DNA of 64,000 bases, from positions 1,748,501 to 1,812,500 of the forward strand of contig NC_092576.1 of assembly GCF_037975245.1 (NCBI RefSeq), read 5' to 3'. Positions within the stretch are counted from its first letter, which is position 1, and every line of letters begins with the position of its first letter. Below are positions 1 to 11,358 of the stretch, one piece after another. A program made the translations under genes and the position numbers. The notes beneath the pieces were generated by a model, which ran no database searches, was not told the origin of the DNA, and saw nothing but the letters and a program-made list of their open reading frames with translations. The DNA comes from Apostichopus japonicus (lineage: Eukaryota; Echinodermata; Holothuroidea; Aspidochirotida; Stichopodidae).

Positions 1-1656
1 GATCGTAACATATTTTCTGGAATCGGGATCTAAAACTATTTGCAAGTATGCATTTGACAAGTCTAGTTTTGAGAACTTTTGACCACCCTGCAGCTGTGCA
101 AATAACTCGTCGGGACGGGGCAAAGGATATTCTTGTTGGTGCATTGCTGGGTTAATTGTGACCTTGTAGTCCCCGCAAACCCGGATATTACCATCCCCTT
201 TTCTCACTGGGACAATTGGGGCGGCCCAATCAGAAAAATCAACTTTTTCTAGCACACCCTCCTTCACTAGTCTATTTAGCTCTTCTAAAACCTTATCCTT
301 GATAGCTAGAGGCATGGGCCTTGGTTTGTAAAATTTAGGTGTTGCATCAGGTTTTATCCTAAGTTTCGCTTGGATGCCTTTGACTGTACCCAATTTCTTA
401 TTAAGTACGTTACTACCAGACAATATCTCATTGACTTTGTCTTTTGGTGACAAATACACACGATTGATTTCTTGCCAATTTAAAGGCAAGTGTTCCAACC
501 AATTACGACCCAAAAGGGCGGGACCATTCCCTTCAATGACAAACAATGGCAATGCTTTTTCGATTCCATTATACTTAACTTTAACGCTACATTTTCCTTT
601 TACAGGTATCTTCTCTCCTGTAAATGTTTTCAAAACAACCTTCGTAGGTTTAATGTCGACCTTAGGCGACAGTGCCTTAACAAACATATCGTTTGGAATT
701 AGGGAAACACCAGCCCCCGTATCTAATTCCATAGTTATCTTTTGGTTTTCAATTTCAACTTGAACTTCAATTGGTTTGCTTGACGCAAGTAACTTTACAT
801 AGTAAACTGTGACGTCTTCGTCACCACTCTCTTCACCACTACTACTAGAATCATATTCAGGGGTTTGATTTACTTCCTTAATTCTCGAACTATGTTTACT
901 CTTTTTACTTGACCTATGCTTAGAATTACGTTCCTTATCACGTGGTTTACTTACATCTGAATTTCGCCTGCAAACAGCCTTTAAATGTCCAACACAATCA
1001 CAAACATTACACTTATAGTCCTTATAATGACAGTCCTTTTTAAAATGTCCTGGTTTACCGCAGCACGAACAGAACACTCGATGACTCGTTGGCTTAGATG
1101 CCACGTGATGAACGCTGGCAGACCCTTCCTTGATAATAGCTGCGTTTTTGGCGGCGGACTCCATACTCATGGAAATTTTCACGGCATTATCCAGCTTTAG
1201 TGAATCGTCTTCCGACAAGAGCCTTTTTTGGATATTGTTGTCGTAAATCCCGCAAACGAACCGGTCACGCAGTGCATCCTTCAGGAAACTTCCGAAATTA
1301 CACGTGCTAGTCATTCTCTTTAGTTCGGCTAAAAACTCTGCAATTGTAGTTGACGAGCTCTGGTTGTAGTTGTAAAATCGGAATCTCTCCAATAAAACTG
1401 GGGGTTTGGGATTGTAGTATTCCCTCAAAGTCCCACAAATTTCGTCAAACTTCTTCGATGATGGCTTGTCTGGCGATACAAGATTTTTCAAAAGTCCATA
1501 GCCTTTTGCTCCCATTGAAGATAAAAGTATCGCCACTTTCTTTTTATCATCCTCTACTTCATTTGCTTGGAAAAACAGTATCAAACGTTCCTCGTATGAT
1601 TCCCAAATTTCCACATCAGGATCATAAATCTCCACTTTTAACATGCTGGAAGCCAT
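1..1656 (-). CDS. Ty3/gypsy-type retrotransposon polyprotein: Gag, protease, start of RT (3' end outside window)
   Basis: I translated the minus strand from the ATG at 1656 to base 1 and found 552 codons without a stop; the frame is open at the window edge. In order: a Gag-like N-terminal part (about residues 1-205); two CCHC zinc knuckles of the form C-x2-C-x4-H-x4-C (about residues 204-235, with CGKPGH in the first); a basic/serine linker; a retropepsin with active site LDTGAG (about residues 311-316) and the later LLGRNWL motif; then the RT N-terminus with PLAIKDKVLEELNRL, the SDWAAPIVPV motif and KLDLSNAYLQI. Gag and Pol share one frame with no frameshift signal, as in some Ty3/gypsy lineages (a Mag-like group is possible but unproven). 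The retained frame suggests a young copy. It would supply the capsid, processing and reverse transcription functions of the element. Confidence 0.93.
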   Translation of the reverse strand, partial: MASSMLKVEIYDPDVEIWESYEERLILFFQANEVEDDKKKVAILLSSMGAKGYGLLKNLVSPDKPSSKKFDEICGTLREYYNPKPPVLLERFRFYNYNQSSSTTIAEFLAELKRMTSTCNFGSFLKDALRDRFVCGIYDNNIQKRLLSEDDSLKLDNAVKISMSMESAAKNAAIIKEGSASVHHVASKPTSHRVFCSCCGKPGHFKKDCHYKDYKCNVCDCVGHLKAVCRRNSDVSKPRDKERNSKHRSSKKSKHSSRIKEVNQTPEYDSSSSGEESGDEDVTVYYVKLLASSKPIEVQVEIENQKITMELDTGAGVSLIPNDMFVKALSPKVDIKPTKVVLKTFTGEKIPVKGKCSVKVKYNGIEKALPLFVIEGNGPALLGRNWLEHLPLNWQEINRVYLSPKDKVNEILSGSNVLNKKLGTVKGIQAKLRIKPDATPKFYKPRPMPLAIKDKVLEELNRLVKEGVLEKVDFSDWAAPIVPVRKGDGNIRVCGDYKVTINPAMHQQEYPLPRPDELFAQLQGGQKFSKLDLSNAYLQIVLDPDSRKYVTI

Positions 1657-1712
1657 AGTTTCTCCTTCTCCCGGTAAGAACTCTTTTTAGAACTTAGGTT
1701 TTATTTCCGACC

Positions 1713-1730
1713 ATCCCATCCTCGTCGCCA
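1713..1730 (-). other. Primer binding site of the LTR retrotransposon
   Basis: On the minus strand the sequence TGGCGACGAGGATGGG starts two bases after the apparent LTR edge and lies upstream of the Gag ATG. A TGG-starting stretch at this place is where a tRNA 3' end primes minus-strand DNA synthesis in LTR elements. I did not assign the tRNA. A leader of about 56 bases separates it from the Gag start. Confidence 0.6.
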
Positions 1731-1732
1731 GT

Positions 1733-2480
1733 TGTTGTGTCGGTCCCGGGACAACCTAACAAACTTATAGGAATACTTCACAAAACAGTATAACGCAAAT
1801 GATCCGTCTAAACGGTTAACGTAATGTATTGTGAGCTTTTAACAAGAACGTGTTCTCCAAGAAACCTTGGTAGACGTTACATAACACAAACCATACCATT
1901 CAAATTAAGGTATGCATAAATTAACATATATCAGGCTTCAAACTAGACATATATCTACTCCGGAAGTCCATATAGCCTTACGTAGAGAAACTATAAGTAG
2001 AGTGACTAGCCGGCGTATGTGTTCACTCGCTCCATATATATACTGACATATACTGTAAACGACAGTATATAGGCCTGGTCAAACTTATGTTCACGTCACG
2101 CCCTGCATTGTTCGCCATATAGTTGTATAGGTTTATATAAACCACATATACCTGCATATACCGTAATGCTTAGCCTATGCGTCATCTACACGCGATAACC
2201 ATATCCAAACCTAGGCCGAGTCTAGCCTATATCATGATCTTGTTGATAGGCTAATACTCGTCTCAATAACAATTGAGCAATTCGCGAATATTGATTGTAC
2301 GTAGCCCATACAGCGAACTTTTACTCATGAAAATCGGAAGGTTTGTAAAATAATTGCACACATTTTACCAAACATAAGTGTACTGAACTTTTTCTTTTGC
2401 TCAACTGCTTACAGAGTGTATAGGTAAAATATTTGTAACGATGTACATACAAAACTTACTACATAGTATGATAGGTATAT
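1733..2480 (-). repeat. 5' LTR of the gypsy element, inner edge clear, outer edge not located
   Basis: Read on the plus strand the LTR begins TGTTGTGTCGGTCCCGGGAC right beside the primer site; read on the minus strand it therefore ends in CAACA, the normal CA terminus. The outer end cannot be fixed because the 3' LTR is not in the window. The end at 2480 is only a guess based on the stretch rich in short TATA-containing palindromes. The true LTR could be shorter or reach beyond 3 kb. Confidence 0.4.
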
Positions 2481-5224
2481 AGAGGTCATAATAAGTTGAA
2501 GAATTTTTCTTCAGTTTTCTTAATAGGCTACTTTTTCTCGTGATTTCCCTTCTGCCATGCTACATCATATAGCTATCATACGCAAGGTTTCTAGATTAAT
2601 TGTCAAGTTGTGGGTAAATGTCGCAGGTTAGGCTACTGTATCCAACAATTATTTTGAACTGTGTATTACTTTGTCACCTTATTTAGTGACCTTTCGTCAT
2701 TTCTTGCTTCGCACCAATATAGGGGTCTGCTTTTTTCAACCTTCATTTAACGCCTTAATGTTTGCAATCTAAAGGTATAATCAACTCTGTCTTATCAGGT
2801 CTGAAAGTTTCTGTCTACGGCCAAACTTTAAAACTTCATGCATCACTGTGCAACAATTATATACCAGGTTACTGAGGTTAGGCTATACCAGGGAAGGTGT
2901 CTTTACTCATTGTTCAATTACGGGTTGTAGTGAAAGCGTGTAATATGGTATTGTGAGTTTAAGATTTTATCCAAGGTTTTCAACACACCCTGTACTGTTG
3001 CTACTGGCATAACCTTGTAACCTTGTGTGTTGATATGATACCTTGTTGTATCGTTTTGCGAAATGTAGGCCCCATATACTTTAGACAGTGAGAGTCAACA
3101 TCAAACATTCCCGCCAAAGTAGCCTCCTAAGCTGTCGACAATGGCTTTACCACATGACTTGATCGCATATAAACTATTGTGAACACATAGTTATTGTCGT
3201 ATCGAGTCCGCTTCCCGGTGGAAGAGGTACGTACAAGGTGCCTACCTGCATGTTGGTATAAGGAACTGTAAGATAAACATTAAATAATCTGACAGAGTAT
3301 TTAATCTGCCGTAAGAAATTATTCATTATTTGTTAAACCTGTTTCAATATATATATAAAGAAGGGAGAAACCACCATGCAGACTGGGAAGAATTAGAAGA
3401 CTATAACCAAACTGCAACATCTTCAAGTTTGTAAGATGATTAATAACAAACATGCATGGCCATCAGGAGAATATTAAAAATTTCTTTAAATTCCCACAAA
3501 ATTACATCTAAATCCTCATGAAATCTAGAACAGTGTGCTGTTATGAGTGGGATATCACAAGTCTAAATTGTCAATTCGAATAGTTGAGTGTGTCAACACG
3601 GTGTTTGAACCTAAAATCCAGATGAGGCATCCAAATACGTAACAGAGTGCATGTCTACTTGGGAAGCGAAGTCAGAAACATGATACTGCCCAACCCCGCT
3701 TTCAAGAGCCGGGACATTGGAAAAGTCGCATTTTCCGTATGCTATCCGGCGGGTTCCTTAAGTACGTGGTTCAAGGTGTGATTTCTGTGGTAATCGACTC
3801 TCTCCTCTATTAATTACATTTGGGCGCCCAGTTTATGTTAATTGGAAGAGTAATATATCCAGCAACGTTAAATACATCAACCTTCGTTCAGTTTCGTGTC
3901 GGACTGAGTGTTTGAAAATAAACCGTACATAACATTTGTTTTCAGTGGAAATTATCCTCAAACCCTCGAAAGTCCATGTTGGTTCTCGTTTACTCACAAC
4001 GCTCTTACTTGATCAAAGCGAATATGGTTGCTTCTGGAAAACGGTTTTAGATTGAATATTTTGTAAGCTTGCTAAAGCGGTGCCGATTGGTTCAGTATAG
4101 TTTTATCGGACTTGACTGTTCTTTCATACGAAAATCAAGTGATAGGTCATGATCATTAAATAGCTAATGGATATGCAACAATTGTCAACAAAGATCACGT
4201 GACCAGGTTATTAGTTTTTCGTTTCGTGTTTGTTTAATTACATAAGTATTGAAATGCTTTAAGATGTGTTACGATTGCTCTCTGTCAAACATATGATTTA
4301 TATCTTGTAAACTAAAAAGCAATATTCTGCGAAAAATAAGTTTTTCTTATGATTGTGCTGACTATGGCGACCTAATTTCTACAATACGCACACTCTACAC
4401 ACAAGGTACGTAACTGCGAAGTGTACAAGAGATGTTCACTATATCACACAGAGGCTGGTATTCTAACATACGACCGTACGGCGAGTTTGCCGAACAAATG
4501 CGGTTACCATCATGGGGTTAAACAGTAGTTCCAATCACTGAAAATATAAAGAATGCCACTTCAACACATGGTAAGTTACCTATTGTTCAAAAGATTTGGT
4601 CTATAAAGGTAGCAGTTGGTCAAGGCGATGAATTCCGCATCGTTTGAGTTACATATATACGCTATTAGAAGGTACTTACGTGTCCCAGCCTTCAGTACAA
4701 TACGTAGCTATATACCTATGTTGGGCTTATCAATAGTAGTGTAGTAGTATGATGGTAATCAACATGTTGATGCAATTGCTGTCAATAAAGTTGAGCACGG
4801 AATGAAAATAGTCAATAAATAGCCACGGGTGCTGGACTGTGTAAAGATGGTAACTGAGCTGATCAATAGATATGTGCATAAAACATAGGGCCTGTTGGAA
4901 CATGATCCTAACCCCCCCCCCCCCCCCAAGCGAACGGAATGTTTTTATATGAAAGTTTATATCATAGAATCGTGGTATACGTATTGCGCAATGCTTAACG
5001 TGACAAACAGCCAAAGCCTTTCTATATGCTTCTTGCTCCCCTTGGTCAAAATATTGAAAACATTGACGTCAAATCATACATTAACGCTGGAGGAATGTAT
5101 ATTTACCAAATTGTTTAGTGGACATAAGCTATTTAAAGCAAAATATTTGGTATGTACGTACTACATCGATAAGAAAGTGCTAGTTTTGTATCCTGCTCTT
5201 CAACTATCGATTCAAAACTAATGC
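2481..5224. other. Intergenic, no gene recognised
   Basis: AT-rich sequence without an open frame that looks coding. A run of C at about 4912-4928 creates proline-rich spurious frames on the plus strand. The missing first exon of the sulfotransferase-like gene at 5899 should lie here or further upstream. I tested the donor-like sites near 4398, 4571 and 5150, and none follows an ATG-initiated phase-2 frame with a membrane anchor. Confidence 0.5.
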
Positions 5225-5640
5225 ACTGCTTCGACAGTAAAATAATCTTTCACAGCAGATAAACTTATATGTTACCACAAATATACTAATATGTTAAGAC
5301 AGATCTACTAATCTCTTGCGGCAGATTAACTAATCTGTTACGACAATACAATAGATGGTCGACAGATTAACTTATCTGTTATGAAAGATGAACTAATCTG
5401 TTATGACAGATTAAATAATCTGTTATGACAGATTAAATATTCTGTTACAACAGGTTTACCAATATGCTAGTACAGAATGACTAAACTGATATGGCAGATT
5501 AATTTTCTGTTACGATATATGAAATTGATCTGTTCTCTCTGATTAACTAGTCTTTTAAAATCAAATTAAATTATCTGTTACTGCTTATACAATAATCTTC
5601 TACGTCAGATTCATAAACTGTTATGAAACCTAAATAGAAC
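5225..5640. repeat. Degenerate tandem array of small palindromes, about 22-24 bp units
   Basis: The motif AGATTAAxTAATCTGTTATG recurs roughly every 22-24 bases with many substitutions. Each unit is itself close to palindromic, because AGATTA and TAATCT are reverse complements. The clearest copies lie around 5380-5450. The array ends about 260 bases before the sulfotransferase-like exon. No coding potential is seen. Confidence 0.75.
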
Positions 5641-5898
5641 GTTTTGACATTTATATCGAAGGATTTGAAAAACAAGTTACAACATACTGATTTGTTCTCT
5701 ATTTGTTTCTTTGACCAAAACTGGACCAACATTATTTCTAATGGGCCAAACATTGTCGATGGCACGAATGTGCTTTCGTAGCATTGTAACCCATATTAAG
5801 TTACATTTAAACACACACCACTCCACCCCTCCCCCTCCTTTTGGCCATTCACATGTACACCTGGTAGTACAAAATGAGTATAATTGTTCTCTTTTCAG

Positions 5899-6961
5899 GA
5901 TCGGTTCCTCTACCACCTCACCAAGTGACATAGTCGAGGTGTCCGACGAACGTCGAACGTTTCTTGTCCAACATTACGGTCCTTCAGGAACACCACTTCC
6001 AAACTTCTTCACCAAAGGAAAACCAGGCGGTCTTACACTACGGGATTACTCGAATGGCGTCGTTGTATTTGTTCACCATAACAAAGCAGCTGGAACCACA
6101 GTCAAAACTTGCATGAGGAGTATGCAGCGTAAAGGGATCATCGATGGACCAGAGCCGTTTCTAGTACATGCTCCTGGAAGAATGGAGCTTCACTTACGAA
6201 CACGTGAAGGCAGAAAATACAAGCAAATGAAATATTTCATAGGTGGCTATTCGTTTGGAATGTGTGATTATTTTACAGATAACCGAAAATGTTCATATTT
6301 TACATTCATGAGAGATCCAATCGAACGAGTAATATCCTCATATTTCTATTGCCATCGTAACCCCAGGGACCAACTCTGTGGCCCTACTAGGGTGGGTAAC
6401 TTTACTCTGGAAGAATGGGCGATATACCAGGGTAGTTATTTCTTTTATCAACTTCTTATCCAGCCTGTATTTTGTTTAAAAGATTGGCCTTTAAAAAAGG
6501 TTAGCACCAGTGATCAGTATATTTTAAAAGAGTTTCAAACCAATGTGACAAATGTGACCAATGTAAGCCAATGCTGGTTCCGACAGAGACAATATTTTGC
6601 AAATGTTCTGACCTCTGCTGAACTTACAGTTTTGTTCGACTACATATCTGTTAACTTGGAAAACTGGTTTGCATTTATTGGGATGACTGAATATTTCAGT
6701 TCATCTTTAAAAATGCTTACATACATCTACAACATACCGTTTGAGGATAAATGCGATCGGAAAACTAACGAAGGACGATACAAAACAGATTTAAGCCAGG
6801 TTAATGATCATTCTTCCAACAAATCAGAATTAAGAGATACGTTGATGAGAAACCCACAAGTTATGAAGGCCTTAGAATTCGATATGTTGCTATACGATAA
6901 GGGGATGGAAATTTTTCAAAACGAGGAGAAGATTTTTGCCCGAAGGGATTTGCGAAATTAA
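5899..6961 (+). CDS. Sulfotransferase-like protein A, large 3' exon
   Basis: A pyrimidine tract and CAG at 5896-5898 mark an acceptor. The exon starts with one base that completes a codon (phase 2) and runs to a TAA at 6959-6961, giving about 353 residues. Motifs of the Sulfotransfer_2-type fold are visible: HHNKAAGTTVKTC, a 5'-PAPS-binding loop with its lysine (near 6076-6115), and FMRDPIERVISSYFY, a 3'-phosphate-binding motif with RDP and a serine (near 6303-6350). LENWFAFIGMTEYF follows near the C-terminus. The family moves sulfate from PAPS to glycans in the Golgi lumen; the acceptor cannot be read from sequence. It is paralogous to the gene at 14649-16649, with the same exon start and more than half of residues alike. 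The frame continues upstream to an ATG at 5711, but that part is proline/histidine-rich and probably intron. The first exon was not found. Possible poly(A) signal near 7723. Confidence 0.85.
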
Positions 6962-8463
6962 AAGCTATAACATGATAACAATTTAGTGAGAATTAAAATG
7001 ATTCAAGAAATGTTGAACATTGACAGACTTTTGTTAAACCTTAAGAGACTTCAAAAACACAATTGAAAGTAGGACCGTAAACATTTATATCATGTTTGTC
7101 CCGAGAATATTAAGATTACAATTCATTTTGACAAACAAGTGTTGCAGAGCCACTCAAAGTATTGATTTTTATTTCCGACAGCTAGAGGTATAAGTTTTAG
7201 TATTGAACACGACTGTTGCTCATTCATTCCAAGAAAATCGATAAATATTCATTGAAGTTAAGCAAGTAAAGAAGTACTCAGTCAAGTTCAGGTAATACCG
7301 ATACAGATTTCACTGATGCGACAATAACAGTTGTAGTTTTCAATCTTCCAACTTTGAGCGGAACAGAAGCTTAACTCTATGGAACTGAGGGTTGCATTTC
7401 TCAATGGCAAACCAGTTATACCATCAACTTTTTCTTTGACAATAACACAAGGCAGACAAAAAAAAACAACTTAAAAACATGGCATAATATGCTCAAAATT
7501 ATTAAAACAAGCGAGCTGCAAAATTGTATGAGATTTGCTCAAATAATCGTCATTCCATTCTCTTCTTATGTTTAGAGAACTTTTTATTTAGTGTTGCCAG
7601 ATAAACGAAATGTAGATTCTCTCTGATTATATCAATGTGAAGCCTGTAAGTTTATGGCAAGCTTGTGAACACAAAAGTAGGGAGGAGGAAATTAATATAA
7701 TGTAATATATTACAAACTTGTAAATAAATACTGAATTCTGTCCTGTTATATTTTTTGTAGTCTCAACTTAGCATGTCTATTAGTTTTTGCTAGTAGCAAG
7801 TGTCACAACATGTGAGGTTATATTGACGTGCATAGGTTTAGTCCTTGAGTCGTTTAGCCCGATTCTTATGTAGAGAGGGCCTGATAAGGTCTTCCCAAGC
7901 CTGGGGATGATGTCAGATGATGCATTGTGAGGCAAATTTAGACTTTAACTTAGCAACATAATTAAATAAAATGAAACCCCCCAAAATAGATAATTTGACG
8001 GTTAGCTTTTAAATGCCATGTGCTGTGGTACAATATGTAAATGAACATTATTTTTGCTATCGTTTGCGGGCTTTATCTTTTCAATGTTTATACACTTGAT
8101 CTATATAGACCAGTGGGGTGCACAAGTTAGTGGGGGAGGGGACCATGGTTCAGTTGGGGATTTTACATTCAATTGGGGACGATTATGATCACTCACCTCT
8201 TTGTCCTCCCTTTTTTAATTTCGCAAAAAGTATTTATTAGCACAACCTTGCGATTATAGCTACTTATATAGACATCGTTCATAGTCTAAATATGCCTCCA
8301 CATGCACCGTGTTTTATTCTTTCTGGGGCAGTACTTATTACCCCACTACATTGGAATTAGCTTCAATGGCCCAGGGCATAGACCCTACTTTATAAAATCA
8401 TTAGTTCGTCTCTGGACTTCCCATAACGACTTAGGCATCTATCTGCGTTTATCGAGCTACTCA
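6962..8463. other. 3' flank and intergenic DNA
   Basis: AT-rich sequence following the sulfotransferase-like stop. It has AATAAA-type motifs near 7723 and 7967 that could serve as poly(A) signals. A short G-rich patch at about 8128-8145 is the only compositional oddity. No further exon is recognised. Confidence 0.5.
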
Positions 8464-9308
8464 TACACTCAAAAAAATGAAGTGTTGAAAAGTAATCGAT
8501 AAGTGTTATATCAAACACTTCAGCCTAGCTCGTACAGGGACAACACCCTCCTTGCTAATTTTACACTTTCCGAGTGTTGAAAATCTAACACCTCGCTGGT
8601 GTTGAATTTATCAACACTTGCAGGTGTCATTGTCACACCCAGTCCCCTAAATTTATCTCTTCAAAGGTGTTTATTACTCAGTTGATGGGAGAGCTGTAGT
8701 AACACCACATGTCTGGCTATTCTTACACTTTTTGCATGTTGAATATAGCCAACACCTTACTGATGTTCAATTGACAATTGCAGGTGAAATTGCAAACCCC
8801 AAATCCCATAAATATAACACTTACACTCAAAAAACGTGATACACAGGTTAAGTAAAATTATACTTAATTTTCATGTGAAATAAGAACACTTAAACATTTA
8901 AGTAAAAGTTACTTAACTGCTGGTTTGTACAGTTTTACATGTTTATTATGTAACGCAAATACAACACTGTTATGTAAAATTTTGCCAGAGAAGTTTACAT
9001 AGCACCCATTTAGTAAATATTTTATACAGGTTTTAGGTTAATTATTACCTAGTAATTAGGTAAACAATATATGGATGCATGTTTGAATCGCTCACAGCAG
9101 AGAGGTACATTTAAGAGAGAGCAAAAAGCAATGACAATACAAACAATTCAGAATGTGCGACTTTCAGCAATTAAGAACCCTACTACCTTCCTATTCCAGA
9201 GGTCCATATATTATATCCCATTAAATGTAAAATAAACAATTTAGGCTATAAAAGTACTGTCTTGTGGAATGAAGTCAACTTAAAAGTGCCAACATTTTCA
9301 ATTGCTAC

Positions 9309-9833
9309 AGTTCAGTTACTTGGTCTTTATTGTTTGCGCATGCCTTTTGGTATTCCAGATTAAACACAAAGAAACAATTCTTCCCAAAGTCAATTTCAAA
9401 TACGCAACAACTTTAGAGAAATTCTGATCCATGGGATGAAAAAACATGGAGTGCTGTGTATGATGACTGCTACACTACAGTGACTATGTATTTGTTGTTG
9501 GCAAATGCCTTTTGGTATTCCAGATTAAACACAAGAAACAACTCTTCCCAAAGTCAATTTCAAATAGGCAACAACTTTAGAAATATGCTGATCCGTGGGA
9601 TGAGAAAACGTAGAGTGCTGTCTCTGATGACTGCTACACTGCAGTTACTTTGTCTTTGTTGTTGGCTCGTGCCCTTGGTATTCCAAATTAAACACAAAGA
9701 AACAACTCTTCCCAAAGACAATTCCAAATAAGCAACAACTTTACATACATTCTGATCCGTGAGATGAGGAAACGTGGAGTGCTGTCTATGACAACTGCTA
9801 AACTGCAGTTTCTTTGTCGTTTTTGTTGGCACG
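9309..9833. repeat. Three tandem copies of a unit of about 165 bp
   Basis: The phrase CCTTTTGGTATTCCAGATTA and the 140 bases after it recur at about 9342, 9507 and 9671, with the last copy the most diverged. Each unit contains AACAACTCTTCCCAAAG and a GTGGGATGAGAAAACGT-like stretch. The array lies inside the inverted-repeat element and abuts the 3' end of the minus-strand exon at 9798-10126. The small plus-strand frames over it are repeat artefacts. Confidence 0.85.
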
Positions 9834-10126
9834 GTAAGCATAAAAATCTCGAATCTGGTTGCACTTCACACCACCAGGCAACTGGTTGACAACTTTTTGG
9901 AAAAATTCCCAGGCACCGAAACTTGCAATTTGGTATAATTCAGATTTAACGCGTAGAATCATTTGAAGCAACATCAATGGCTTCATAAATGTCCTCTCGG
10001 GTAGCGCATATCTCTCGATGATCACAAATGACTGCTGAGGATGTATTTTGCTTCCTCCAAGAAGTAACACATATTGCTGAGGTCTTTCTGAAATCTTTTG
10101 CAAATAGAATTCCAAGTTGATGCTAC
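9798..10126 (-). CDS. Orphan conserved-looking exon within the inverted-repeat element
   Basis: On the minus strand a long pyrimidine tract ending TTACTTAG at 10127 forms a strong acceptor. The exon from 10126 is open to a stop at 9798-9800, about 109 residues. It begins GSINLEFYLQKISERPQQYV and includes KIHPQQSFVIIE and WEFFQKVVNQLPGG. This resembles a C-terminal module that I know from uncharacterised multi-copy animal proteins linked to transposon-like genes; the family assignment is from memory and weak. It enters in phase 1, matching the donor phase of the candidate exon at 11313-11358. The last residues run into the 165-bp tandem repeat. It may be a host gene captured by the element or part of its own coding set. 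Confidence 0.5.
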
Positions 10127-10649
10127 CTAAGTAACAAAGAAAAGAAAAGAAAATTCCCATCAAAATGAAGTTGTGTTAAAACATTCTTGGAGCATAAGCA
10201 GTTATTTACATGTACCCCTCAAAAAACATTGACATTCCTAAAGAAAATGCACACAATTTAATCAGTTGTGGTTGCCTAGAAAGCCAGATGGCCTATAGTG
10301 ATTCCTTGTCAAAACAGGAACTTGCATTAAACTTTCATCAGACAATGTAGGCAACTTTTACAACCAATGCATCATGTTAAAACAATGCTCACTCCCATTG
10401 TATGCAATTGTGTAGATGGCTATGAACTATAACAGCTAGATCACTTCCATAATATCGCTAAATTATAGTTGGGCCTAGGTCTAAAAGTATCACCGATCCA
10501 CATCAACTTCGGCCTACTTGCTACAACTTACCAGCTAAAATGGCAATAAGTGATAATTATATATTGCATTACATGAATATATGTTTATCCCTTAGTAAGC
10601 ATAGTACCAGCGTAACTATAGGCCCATGCCCGATGCTATTAAAAACAAA

Positions 10650-10909
10650 GTGGCTATTCTTACGACTGTTCGTAAGAATAATTTCCGATTACGCATGCGC
10701 AGTTGCTATTTTTATGACAGGAGTACTATTTTTTACGACCAGGAGTAACAATAATTTCCGGTTAGGGTTAGGATTGGGGTTTAGGGTTAAAGTTAGGGTT
10801 ACCCCTACTACATGCGCAGTAGCTTTATTTACTTTACTGCGCTTGAATTCGCCTTTGTTGTAAGAATAGTTTATAAATGATTGTTACGACTAGTCGTAAG
10901 AATAGCCAC
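10650..10909. mobile_element. 260-bp MITE with perfect 18-bp terminal inverted repeats
   Basis: GTGGCTATTCTTACGACT at 10650-10667 is repeated exactly in reverse complement at 10892-10909. The ends continue with looser matches around CGTAAGAATA. CTATTAAAAA occurs close to both ends but not directly adjacent (about 10636-10645 and 10913-10922), so a target duplication is not proven. The core includes GCATGCGCAGT-type sequence and a TTAGGG-like tract. There is no coding capacity, so it would be non-autonomous. It is nested in the 8464-11679 element. Confidence 0.8.
10760..10803 (+). repeat. Degenerate TTAGGG telomere-like tract
   Basis: GGTTAGGGTTAGG is followed by GGTTTAGGGTTAAAGTTAGGG, together about six degenerate telomeric hexamers. 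The tract is internal to the MITE at 10650-10909, so it probably travels with that element rather than marking a chromosome fusion. Confidence 0.75.
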
Positions 10910-11312
10910 GGCCTATTAAAAATGCATTGCCTTGAAATAGCCTCAGTATATCCTACTAGTATGCTACTACTACTACTTAAAAAAGTGACTCGCAGGGTAT
11001 ACGAAGTTACGGTTAACGCCCAAAAGGAATAGAATGCACTAGGTTACATAAAAGGCCTAGACCAAAGACCTCCATCAGTCCGTAGGCAATTCCGTTTAAT
11101 TTTACTTGTATGTAGGTAACACAGATTCGTTGACAATTATGAGTTGACTATGACAAACAGAACCTAGCCTATTATATTAACTTATCGTATGACTTTAACG
11201 TTAGGTCTACGTAACGCAAGCGATTCAAATGCATTCGTCTACCCAACTTAGTCGTGGGTCTCTAAGCATATCTCGTTCTTTTCACGTTCACTTACATAAT
11301 ATCAAAACATAC

Positions 11313-11358
11313 CTCCGAATTTTTCAATCAATTCTTCTCCTATAACGTCATTTTCCAT
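11313..11358 (-). CDS. Candidate first exon of the gene in the inverted-repeat element
   Basis: On the minus strand an ATG at 11358 opens a short frame, MENDVIGEELIEKFG, which ends at a GGAG|GTATGT donor after 15 codons plus one base. That phase fits the acceptor of the exon at 10126. Other exons may lie between them. The frame is too short to support alone, and the upstream frame also lacks a nearby stop, so the true start is uncertain. Confidence 0.25.

Noticed and set aside
374-1658. Several plus-strand frames opposite the gypsy polyprotein
   Set aside because: Antisense shadows of the continuous minus-strand frame.
4561-4580. GTAAGT donor as end of the missing first exon of sulfotransferase-like gene A
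   Set aside because: The phase-2 frame before it meets a TGA within 30 bases and has no ATG.
4991-5149. Frame with a hydrophobic segment and a GTATGT donor as a possible anchor exon
   Set aside because: It ends in phase 0, while the acceptor at 5899 needs phase 2.
5711-5898. Upstream extension of the sulfotransferase-like frame to an ATG
   Set aside because: Proline/histidine-rich, and the paralogue has a clear acceptor at the equivalent base; treated as intron.
9615-9650. CTGATGA near 9623 as a second hammerhead core
   Set aside because: No GAAA or closing stem follows.
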